A stretch of 54,339 bases of DNA, from the NCBI GenBank assembly GCA_900618425.1, contig UZAN01041834.1, positions 1 through 54,339 on the forward strand, written 5' to 3'. The stretch is from Echinostoma caproni. Taxonomy: Eukaryota; Platyhelminthes; Trematoda; Plagiorchiida; Echinostomatidae. The notes under the pieces were generated by a model. The model saw only the letters and a list, made by a program, of their open reading frames with translations. It did no database searches and was not told the origin of the DNA. Every line of letters starts with the position of its first letter. The stretch's first letter is position 1. Made by a program: the position numbers and the translations under genes. Below are positions 34,801 through 46,029 of the stretch, one piece after another.

Positions 34801-36386
34801 GGACATTGTTTTCAAATAACAAGGAGTTGATGTGAAACCAGTCGCACTACTCAAGACAGAAAAATGAACTTAACCACATTTCATATGTGCAAGGTTCTAC
34901 ATTGGATACTTTATTAACTATCAAGATCGTCCCCCATCGAAGTCAATCAATACCTCATATGTTTTCCAGAAATGGACATAGAATGTTTTGAGGAAACCTA
35001 TTCGAACTTTGACTTTGTTTTGAAAGTGAATTTCCATTGCATACTCAGCCTGTCACACATTAATCAAATCATATTCGGCTGTTTTCTTTCTTTTTAGAGA
35101 TAATTGTTACTACATATCGCATCGAATGTTTCGGGAGTTCAACACAGGTACAGCAGACCTTTCATCCGCAAGTGATGGGATATTTGGGATGAATTACTCC
35201 AGTTGGCGCCATTTTGAAACTGTGGCATTTAGCTCGCGGACGTCATTGGTTGGTTAAGGGGGTCAAATTAAATTCTCTTCTCAAGTATAAAAAGATCTCT
35301 GGAAAAGTTCGAAGACCAGCATTCTGAATATGGTGAAATCTACAGCTATTAAACGTTTGAATGAAAGCTTGGTCCGAGTCGATTTATTTGTAACTAATTC
35401 ACAGGGTTGGAATGTCAGCAAATGATTTTTAACTTTTTTTGAAAGTCCTTAACAATAATTACTTCGTTTCTTTTAGTCACATTAGACAGAGTCTTATGAG
35501 TAGTTATGGTTTTATTCTAAGATGTAAGTTCATATCACACAAAAATCAAATGATACCAGTAAAAACTGCTTGCGTATAAATAAAATCATGTAGAGTCACG
35601 GATTTTTGTTTGTGATAAATTGTTGAGATATGTTTCACCTATACTAAGTAGACTAGTCAACACCAGTTCTTTAGATTCATGGTTTTCGCCAATCAGCTAG
35701 AATTGATAAAAACCATGGTGCATCCGTAACTGATGCTGGAGAAATCATTCACTTTGTCTCTTGTCAGATTAAACTTAAAGTTTTAAATCTCTTTTTACTT
35801 AGTCATGAAAACGATCCGTTGACAGCTTGGCACGGTTTATCTCATTTTCGCATGTTCCTCCTGAAGTTTCGAAACATTACTATCCACAAAGCCAAATGAT
35901 ATTTTATCTGTTTGTGGTAATTTCTTTTGCATATTTNNGCATATTTTGAGTTGGTTCATTTATGAAACTATTTCTCACATTCCACATGCCTAACGAAGAA
36001 GTAAACAACGTTGAAGAGGTGTATTATACCGGCCAGATTCCGATTATAGTAATCACGATCCACGGATCGTGATTTGAAAGAACACCGAGTTCAAAACCCA
36101 AATCATCACCCCTTTTATTTCGTGGTAGTCACGTGATCGGAAGTTGCATTTCTGGGATTGCATTACCTGACCTCTTTTATCTTATTTGAAAAAAATAATG
36201 TAAATAATAAACAAAAATTGAATGTTTGTTGATTTTAATACCATTGAACCAGTATAAAAGCTTCCTGATCGGAGAAAAAACATCATAATGATGCAACTTG
36301 AATAAAGGGAATCAGGGTTTCCTCCATCCGGGATGTGTGTTGCTCATTGCGATCATCGTGAAAATGCTTCACTGTTTTTAAAATTT
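34801..36386. other. No supported gene
   Basis: AT-rich with short frames. It contains the palindrome at 36051-36074 and a short direct duplication around two N bases at 35937, where GCATATTT flanks the ambiguity on both sides and may be an assembly join. Confidence 0.5.
36051..36074. repeat. Perfect 11-bp palindrome with 2-bp centre
   Basis: AATCACGATCC, then AC, then GGATCGTGATT. The two arms are exact reverse complements. It could form a small hairpin or a two-fold symmetric protein site; no terminator-like T run follows and no gene is adjacent. Confidence 0.8.
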
Positions 36387-36817
36387 TTAGATTATCATGA
36401 AAAACTCGTTCATTAGGTTAACGGCTCGATCACTCGAAACAACTAATTGCCTATCCACATAAACCGACAACCACCATTCTTTCATCGAATATGAACGTAA
36501 TCTGGTAACACGACGAACTTTCAGTCGTCCCGACTTGATATTTGAGCCTAAAGAATTTGTCAAATCTGTGTCAAATCTGTGTTGGTGGAAATGGGTATAA
36601 AATTGCTGTCTGTGGTCAACCTGTGGGTCTGGAAATAGAAGCAAGAGAAAACGGTGAGAATTTAAAAAGAATATATCCTAAGCGTTTGTTGCAGGAACAT
36701 GAGTGCTAACGCACCTTTACACAGCACGTCCATCAAACTGAATCGAGGAAAAGAAACGTTCGCATAGTCTCAAGTTTCTTGAAGAACCGACCGAGTCGAT
36801 ATTTAATGGAAGGTGGG
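36387..36817 (-). CDS. Candidate two-exon gene, 86-residue basic protein of unknown function
   Basis: On the minus strand a strong acceptor (CTTTTTTTCCTCCTCAG) opens exon 1 at 36817. An ATG lies at 36733, and exon 1 ends AAAG at 36715 before the donor GTGCGT. An 86-nt intron ends in TTCTCTTGCTTCTATTTCCAG, cut at 36629. Exon 2 (36628-36387) continues in frame to a TAA. The product starts MDVLCKDPQVDHRQQFY, has a basic patch GRLKVRRVTRLR, and ends WWLSVYVDRQLVVSS...NEFFMII. There is no signal peptide or recognised domain. The acceptor before the start codon would suit a 5' UTR exon or spliced-leader addition, both known in flatworms. The call rests on three consistent splice signals and an open joined frame; chance remains possible. 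Confidence 0.38.
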
Positions 36818-39800
36818 CTGAGGAGGAAAAAAAGGCTTGTGTGATAAAACGATGGAAATTTTATCTTATTTAAAAAACTGCGACACTTCACCTTGCTTTG
36901 CGTATAGAGTTTTTGACCAGTGAATCCAAGCCGAAAACCAATTTTACTAAAGATTTGTTTATACTTGGATTCGATCATATTGAAGGTTTCATCCTGTAAA
37001 TAGCATACAGTGTCAAATGAGGGGTTCGAAATATTTGTACAATAACTGTGACCTTTCTGGATATCATATCATCGAACCAAGTTGAATAAGAAGCCTCTAC
37101 AAGTTTTACGATTTCACGTTACACGCTGTGTTGCTTTGCTTTTCTAGCGACCAATTGGTACATCAAAACCTGATGCATCTTTTACAAATTCGACAACATT
37201 ACCGTTCAGTCTGAACTGGAATAGGGAATAATTAACTGAGAGATCTGTCGTAGACGTGTAGTCATTTTAGACACTGACGTTATCATATTCTAGTTTTGCG
37301 CATTGAATTTTTTCAGTGCGTGATATTTCGAAATGCAGGATCAAGTTGGTTTCACAGTGGAATATTTTGACCACCAAAATAGGTGGGTTGCTTTCAATCG
37401 AAAAGCGAAAATGCTCAAAAAGAAATTAACCCAATTCAATCGCTCCATATCTGTGACAGGCATTATTACTAATCGGGTTCTACTTTCTTTCATTCTTTAT
37501 TTTTTATGAAAATAAATATCGGTGTAGCAGTTGCTTGTTGTGCATTTCTAGTTATTATTCAATTAATGCCTCTAGGAATATCTATAGATCTGCGCGGAAA
37601 CCCCAGGAAAAAAATGCAATCCAAACTGAATCGTTAAAATTACATTTTTTCACTTTTCCTCGACTTTATTATTTCATCCTTCAGATATCCAGAATAATAA
37701 AGTCTCAACGTTTTCTTGCTTGCAGCGTGTGCAGCATACTTTATTCGAACTCGAGTGCTCCTATATTCCCAGCTTTCTTAAACTCCTCTTAAATGATTAT
37801 GGATCTCAATCGGTTCGATTCTTCTGTAATGAGCTACAAATAACACGCAGTATTGTTTCACTTATAGCTGTTGCTCAAACCTAACAAAACACCGTAATTT
37901 CCCTAACCCTGTTATCTCATTTCCACTCTCATTTCCCGAAATCACGATTTGAATGCACTTCAGCCACATCAACAGAGTATAATCTGTTAGCAATCAGATA
38001 ATATTGTTGAACATTCTCAAATGTGCTATCGACGTTTTTGCTTACGTTGATCTTTACGGGACACATCAAATTTATGCACAATATATATCCCAGATAGTAT
38101 GCCAATTGGCAATCTGCTAAACCTGTAAATCAAACCCCGTGATCTGGTGCTAATGGATTGGTTGGAGGAATATGTCTCCCATTCCGATGTTAGTTTTGCA
38201 ACCCCACAGTGCTCTAGAGTTCAAAAGCACTGAACAGTTTTCGTGTAAAANAAATGGGATTGAAAGTACCAAGAAACTGCCGGATGGTGATTGTCTGGCA
38301 CAACTGTGCTTGGATATTGAAAGTATGTCGTATATACCTCTGACAATTCCACAGGGAGAATAAGAGTGTAGAGAACAAGGAGGCGATGGTTCGATGATCC
38401 ATAATCACAAAAGAAACATTTATTCGAAACAATTTATTGGTATCTCAAGGATATACGTGTCTTTATTGGAAACACAAGCCACACTTTCAGGGTACTGGAG
38501 AATGATCATCAAAGGTGACCGTAAATTAACACTGTTCTCATAATACGTTTTTACCAATATGCTTCCTATATTTCACTCATGTGTGATAATAATAACTGAC
38601 ATCAGGTCGCGATATTTAGGCAAATTAACCTGGTTACCAAAAAATGTTTATTTTTGGTTAGTGACAATCCATTTATCTACCATCTTACCACTGCCCCCAC
38701 ATTATCGCCAAATTCTAAAATCGGGTTCTCAAATGCTCGAATAAACCCAACTCACTATGGTTCGGCTGTTTCATAACTCTTAACCGTAAACGAAATTGTA
38801 TGCGATCTGGAGATAATAGTCCCACAACCGATCCGGTGGATTATCGAAGACGGTCATCCCACGCACGTCCGTGTAACTGACTCACCATAAGTGAGGTTCT
38901 GATGTAACGAAGGAAAAGGGAAAAAACAGTAATCGTGTATCATCTTGGGCCACTGATTTGCGGTAAAAATGAAATCGGCGGATCGAACGCGGTGAATTCG
39001 ATAAACAGCACCCCGGGCCCTAACAGGGCTCCATCAATATTTTTCTTGGTTGGCTACTCTTGTTGATCCCAAAATGTAATTCGCGCCCGACTGACAGCGG
39101 AGCCTAATTCATGATATTCTAGAGTAAAGATTATTACTTATTCCTCTGAAAAGGACAATATTACAGCAATTACCATCGAACGTATCGTGTCATATTGTGC
39201 AGAACATGAATCCTGTAAACAAACAGGTATATGCTGCAGTCGGAAACACTCAAGCACTCTGCATCACAAAGGGAAATAATTGAAATTAGACAATATCAGA
39301 GCAAATAACCGAGACTAAAGTGGGACAATTTTAAAGACTTTAGGTAAGTTCCCGGTTGCTCTGTTATTTTTTCATAAACGAGAGGTCAAAGTGAGGGAAT
39401 CTGAATCTTGTACTCGAGTAGATGAGAAATGATTGGTGAATGAGACGTGTTTTTACTGAACGAGAATTTCGATATACGATTGTAACGCATGCACTAAGGT
39501 CCAGATGATATTGTTCATCGAGTAATATTTTAAAAAGCACCCACTGAGTGCGTATCACGGCATTCGCTTTTACATAGCAATCGTTTGTGTGAAGTAGTAC
39601 AACACACATTAAATCGCTTTGTAATAACTGTCCCTGCACGCACAATCCTCACTTGAGTCGGTCAGTGACACTCCTCTCTGATTAGAGCTCATCAGCTTGT
39701 GTATTCATTGAATCTCGTAGGCTTTGAAATTCTCATTCATGCTTCACTACTAAATCAAACAGCTCATATTGCGCTGGACCAGGATAACAAATCCATATAT

Positions 39801-42800
39801 GTTCATTTATTGTATTCAAAGATAATCGGTTACTCGGATGAAGTGAGCAGAGTTCGGGAAGATGGAGTCAAAGCGAAGGCTGGTCTCATTCAATACCACA
39901 TTACTGTCAAAGATTACGGAAGGAAAAAACAAACAATGAATGTTTCTTAAACAACCCCTAATGTAGGAGGTCCATTGGAAATAGTTCTGATAATTTTGAA
40001 GAGGATCCAAGCCTAAACAGTGGAATACAACTAAGCACAAGAGGTCACATTTAATCACTGGGCGTGACAAAAAGCAAACGCATTCGAAGTACCTGTAGAT
40101 AATAAGCGAGATATCTGGTTAGCATGTCTTTGTCTGAGCGACATAACAAGGAGATTAACCAGTTGATATTTTGTGGTAGTATAGCTTGCTATAGAATGTT
40201 AGCGCCGGTCATTTTGCAACTAAATCAGAAGAAGCACAATTTACTCAAATTTCGAGTCAATGATATGGGGACTAAACAGCTTTGTTTTGTAGGTTACGTA
40301 ATGAATAATAGATCAAGTCAAGTCAAGTCAAGTATTTGCTTTATGCACCCCAAAAGGTGGATATTCAGCAATAACCAAGTAGATTCCTGGGATAATTAAA
40401 TAAGACTTCGAGGAAAGAATATTAGTGTAGAATATTGTTCAAGAAATTATCATCTGATAGAATCAGTCCTGTACGAAGGAGTGAACCAAACCCTGGATTT
40501 GTTCTGATATAAGCAAACTGCAGAGTGTGAGAGGGGACTGGAAACGAGAATGATGCAAGTTGTGAGCTCAAGTCCAGTTGAACTAAGGATAATGAAATGA
40601 AGAAAGGAAGGAACAAAGAGTGGCGGCTAAAAACCATAGATTACCGAAATTTTGAGTATCAAATGAAAGAAGTTCGTTAATAAGGATGTCACCACACCAG
40701 CTCAGGCAAAGGGTATGTAGAGCTAAGTGGTTTGGACCAGTGGCACTGGTTGACGTGGTTGATGTCCTAATCCGCACTACGTCTTCCGTATGTTATGTTA
40801 TCAGCTTTCGGAAACTTAAGCTCCTTGATGATTGTAAGAATGCATTGATCGGTTCTCCTCTCCTCATGGCACCCAATGAAGGTGACCGCTATGATTCATA
40901 TGCTGCATGGAGCACTTGTCGCATCATTTCCTCCCAGCTATTGCTGCGCGGATTAGTCAGCTTTTGATCCCTACTGTCTAAGGTGTGACATACAAGAGAT
41001 TTCGGGATTTGCACGCACCCTATTTCTGCGTTTTGAAAACATTGGGCACTCAGGTCATCAATGTACAATTGTTAGTGAATATTCGTGTTCTATTAGTCAA
41101 TACTTGCCCAATAAGAAGTTGCGAGAATCAGCGAATAAACTAACAGAAAACAAAACTTAAGTGAAACTCCGAAAAAATGTTAGGATTGTTTTTGAAGGTC
41201 TTTGGTAAACGATAGAATATTATGGACGAATTTTCATTTAACAAGGGTGGATGGGTTCTACACGGTTTCACAGACTGGGTGTTTAATGTAACCCGTAAAA
41301 TCTTACGGAATTTACCATAAAATCGAGAGCGAAGCCAATCAGGGGTATATTCGTTGTACTAGTTACTGCGATTTCCGATTGTTGGTTTTCTAGTGGCGCC
41401 TAACATTCAACTCATAAATGTGAAATGCATACAATCGGTTTTCGGTTGTATCTTGGTGTATTATGCGCTTGTTATATTTGCCTTAGTGTCTGTTCAGAAT
41501 AGGGATTCTTGAAAATAATGTGATTTGGGTAAACAATTAAATGATACTTTAGTTGTTAAATGTTGAGGAACCACCACAGAAGCTTTTGCTTTGCCGATTG
41601 AGCTAAGAAGCCACGCCCAAAGCTCTCGTCTTTTCATATTTAACAGTCAAATCAACTCATATTAGCAGATGGATCCCACTAATCAGTACCTTAAATGTTT
41701 AGTAATACCAATTTGAGTGACAAAGTCGTGTATTGTTTGATTTATCGTGGTCAAAAAGATCAATATCTTTTTATTATACCATATCCAGCTTCTGACACAA
41801 ACGGTGAAAATTGAAGAAACCAGATTAAGAACCACATGAATTTTAAATTTCTAATTATTCATCAACCCATTACTGTACCATATGAGACTGTGTCTGGGAA
41901 GGTAGCGCGTACAGAGTAACAAAATTGAAAGAATGTACCGTCTAAAGACAAGATAGCTGTCAGATTTCGGGTGAAATCATGATAAATATTGTCCAAAAAG
42001 GATTTTAAAAATATGCCACTTTGACCATTGTTGACTTCCTTACTAGATCAAGAACATCAATGAAAATTAGGCCAACTGCCGCCATTGGAGATTCCCATTT
42101 TTTCAATTATCAATAACAATGGGAATTTTTAATTAATAATCTCCTATATGAAAAGCGAATCACTGATTGTCTTGTATCCGAAAATAATTACCCATAAATA
42201 TTTGCGAGATTAGACTACCAAAACCTAAGTGCGTCATCATGAATTAAGTGTCCTGACTGTGCCAACAAATAACACAATATGTGATTAGAAAAATATTTGT
42301 GCTGCAAGTCGATAAGCGGATTACTTTTGTATGATTTAATCAACATACCTTCCGTTAATGCGGCGTCATGTAGAAAATACAATTTGGCTTGGATAATCAA
42401 TAAACCTGAGGTCTTTGGTAATCCATATAAGTACCTTCTACTAGACACAAAAAACAGAGGAATAATTGAACAGTGTTTCAGTGACAATTTTTCGCCTGCA
42501 GTTATACGTTGTTTTAATACGAATTATTCGGTTTATTTGGACATTTCACGGGTTGATGTAAGTTTAATTGATTTCATTCTTGAGGTTCCATTTGTAAAAA
42601 TACTACACCCTAATTATCTAGTCTAGATGTTTCTACAACATTGTGGCATCAGATAACCTTGAGCACTTCGCTATTTCCCAAAACAAAGCGCTTAAAATCA
42701 CAAGTTTTCTGTGCTAACACCACTAGGTACATTTTATCAGTCACAAAAAACAGCATCAACGTAAAATAGCGAGTTCTGCAGGCAGAAACTGTTTCATTTA

Positions 42801-45380
42801 TGCAACGGGAAATTAAAACCAATGACTCCATCCATGGACATGAATCTGAAAATGAAATATGGCATCGTTTCTTTTGCAATAACCTTAAGGTTAAATACTC
42901 GGCTATTCGGAAAACCTGCTTAAATCACAGGAGGAGAGCGACAAAACCTTCATGCAACCAAATAGTTTGCAAACTTTGTCTAATTAAAAAGTCGGAATAA
43001 AACGCAACATTCTTTTGAAAACAGGAACGAATGACCCCATTTTGAATCGGACCGAAATGGAACATATTTTTCGCAGTCACCACGAATGTTAGACATTGCA
43101 ATGTGAACATCGTGATGAAAGATCTCGGTATACATCTGAGTAGTCTCATTGATAAAAAGCAAAGGAAATAGTTCACATGAAACGGGTTAAATATATAAAT
43201 GCAGTGAAAAATATTTTATTGCATGCTACCCAAATGAGTTGTGTATCAATGTGCAAGTTTCAGAAGCTTTACACTAAATAACTGTTTGCGCAAACTTCAC
43301 TTTTTGGATCACTGCAATTATGAAAAATGTTAGATCGTTCAGATAATTTGTCTGTCTATCGGGCAAAGGTTCAGCTATTGGTAAGGCTGTTAACATTTGA
43401 AAGTAGTCATTTTTAAGCGGTAAATGGAAGAGAAACCGCATTCAAAATACAAATAAATCATTCATGAAATCAAAGAATAATAATGTAATATTTACATTCG
43501 CCTCAAATTCATATGTCCACATTTCATCACAACTTTCAACGGAAGGAATTCACATTCATCGTTGTGTCTATGGACTTCACCAGTCTCCAAAAATCTATCG
43601 TCAACTGTTCATTACTTTATGCCATCTGCCTAAATGCATCCCTAGAAAATGTTCATCATTTTCCATTATTCTAAAACGTTTTCCACATAAGCAATCAACA
43701 CGATATAGAAATATATATTGCAGTCCTCAACTCGGGAATTGTGTACCAAATGAGCCTAACCAGCGCGCGCCGCAACACTCTTGTACCCAAAACCCGTCCT
43801 CCACACCAATTGGCAAACTATAGGAAGTTCAAAAGCAAACCAGTGATTTGTGACTCGCATATTTGGAAGTAGATCTATCCGTCTATCACGGGTATAAGTG
43901 ACCATTATTTGCCATGTTTGAATTTATTTGTTAACAAACAGATCGCAAACCAACTAATGATTGTGTACCGCGCCTGGTTTTATTTTTGGTCCTTATTTGG
44001 TAAAGAAAACCTTTGAAATCCATTCATTGATATTCGTTGTATGAATTACCGGACCGCTGAAACTGTGCCCTGTTCTCGTCTAATACCTCAAAATATAAGA
44101 AACATCGTTTCCCTTTCAACCATTTGAATCAAATAAGTAACATAAGATGAGATTATTGTTATCATGTTCCCCCACGTTGTTCACCCACACTCGTAGGAAT
44201 TTGGTGGGGACTCAATAAATGAAATTTTCTACTTCTCCCGAAGTAGTGATGTGAATGTTCGAGGATAATATTCCTTTCGTACCATTCCAACCTAATTTAC
44301 ATGTGTAACTGATTGATTGTGCGTAAATCTAATGAGCAATATCAACCCTAAAATAATTTTCAAAAACATCCACGTCATACTTGATATGTTATTCGGGAAG
44401 TGTTCCACGTAACTATAGTTCTAAACATGAGTAAACAGGGATGATCAGTTATATTGAACACCTAGATCAAAGAGTTTAGCTGTGTTCAACAGCAGTCAAC
44501 AACGCTAATGACAGTGACAAATAAGATGACGCTAGAGAGAAAACGATCTGGTGACAAACTGTATTATTTGTCTCCATGTGATCAGCCACAGAAATGATCC
44601 ACATTTTTTTAAAATTTTATAACAGTCCGAGTTTTCAACGTTTCTATCCTTTTAAGGTTCTTCTGTTTCATCCTGTTAAAGAAACTACAAATAAATCGGC
44701 CTTTTGGTTTGCTTTGAACTATTATTAAATACCTAGCATTCAACAAATGAGTCAATACCCTCGAAACTGTTATCTCTTGCCTTTATCATTGCATAGTGAA
44801 AATTGCAGTTCAAGAGACCAATATGGCAGTTTGTAAAACTTACTTCCATAGGAGAAATTGCATTCCTACCAGTGTGCTGGACATTAATTAATGCTTTTGT
44901 TGTCATTATTTCTTCATTATGATGAAATTTTTAATATTATGGCACTTGATAAACATCTTTGAGCCACAAAGCACCAACAAAAGTATCCAAATGCAAGCCA
45001 ATCAAATTTGAATTATAGCTACTCTGATCCGCTTTTAGCATTGCATAAAAACATTATATTCCCACTCAAGACTCTGTTAGCTGCAAGGACTTGCTTCTGA
45101 TGACCACATAACTGGAACAGTAACTTGATTTAAAATAAGTGACGTGAAGGATATTGTCCCTCTTAAAGCGGAAATTCTTCGATGGATTAGAAAACGGAAT
45201 CATTCGTCATAATTGCCAAATTTTATAATAACACTTTTCTATTAAATTTTGCATTTTCCTATTTCAAGCAGATTTATAGCTTTCATGATTTCCCTAACAT
45301 TGTTAGTTTGCGTTCCATTCTCTAGAGCTTTATTTGTTTCCCACATGTTGGACACATTTTATTTCGAAGTTATTTCATTC
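36818..45380. other. Long stretch without a supported gene
   Basis: Frames up to 119 codons occur on both strands without recognised domains or matched splice sites. A 33-nt exon-like segment at 44844-44876 (minus) and a weak MSP-domain-like start at 38172 are treated as observations only. AT content is high throughout, and no element ends were found. Confidence 0.45.
40313..40332. repeat. (TCAAG)4 tandem repeat
   Basis: Four exact copies of a 5-bp unit. Short tandem tails like this can mark LINE 3' ends, but no LINE sequence was recognised next to it. Confidence 0.85.
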
Positions 45381-45399
45381 AGTTAAAACACGCAACATC

Positions 45400-45592
45400 A
45401 TGGCCGCTGACCGTGTGCCTTGGGGAATAGTTGTTTTGGTTTACAACCGGAAAGTTCGTGGTTAGAGTGCCCGTGACGGAACACGCAAGTGGTACACTCT
45501 GCCGATGAAGCAGATATCCGATGTGCACTGTTCTTGGCCAATGCACAAAATTTCTCTCTTCAGTAGAATATATATATATATATATATATAAT
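45400..45592 (+). repeat. Possible SINE-like unit ending in (TA)n
   Basis: A moderately GC-rich stretch contains GTGGTTAGAGTGCCCG, resembling a polymerase III A box, and runs through about 100 bases into a (TA)n tract at 45568-45591. The (TA)n end recalls the hammerhead repeat at 12 kb, but I see no hammerhead core here and no clear B box. Weak call. Confidence 0.25.
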
Positions 45593-45949
45593 TTTGGCCT
45601 AAATGATCGTGAAAAAGGAAGGATATTTACTATTCATTTTTCTTATGTGACTGTGCATGTTCCTATTTCCCGTCTGAAGAGTAAAAGATGCTGCCGAGTA
45701 GTTCAACACACGAGTGCAGAAAGAACACATTCGATTCGGCGCGGTTTCTTCAAATTACTTTGATTATATTTACACTCTTTTCTTGATTGTCATAAATGTC
45801 AGAAACATAAATTTAATTGACTAAATTGGACTTAAATCGTTTTTATTACAACTCAGAAACGGGTAGAGCTTGGTTTTCCTGGCTTTGTTCTCGGTTCCCA
45901 ATCAGCGCCCCGTTCTCCACCTAGCTCGCTCATTAAACCCGCTCATGAT

Positions 45950-46022
45950 GCACGTGTGCGTGAGTGCGTGCGTACGTGCGTGTGAGCGTGACGTCACTGC
46001 ATGTGTGTGCGTGTGTGTGAAC
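45950..46022. repeat. (TG/CG)n simple sequence with a TGACGTCA site
   Basis: Alternating purine-pyrimidine sequence rich in TG and CG, of the type that can adopt Z-DNA. The palindrome TGACGTCA (45989-45996) is the cAMP-response-element consensus. With no gene beside it the site is probably coincidental. Confidence 0.7.
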
Positions 46023-46029
46023 GAATGGA

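Noticed and set aside
39681..39710. Further hammerhead cores (CTGATGAG or CTGACGAG on either strand, such as near 39690, 19670 and 33930)
   Set aside because: None is followed at the right distance by GAAA with pairable stems II and I.
42215..42487. Minus-strand YLYGLPKTSG as a PLE reverse-transcriptase motif
   Set aside because: The short match to YGLPKTHK is not followed by any other conserved reverse-transcriptase motif and upstream frames are broken.
45989..45996. TGACGTCA as a functional cAMP-response element
   Set aside because: It lies within alternating TG/CG simple sequence with no promoter or gene next to it.
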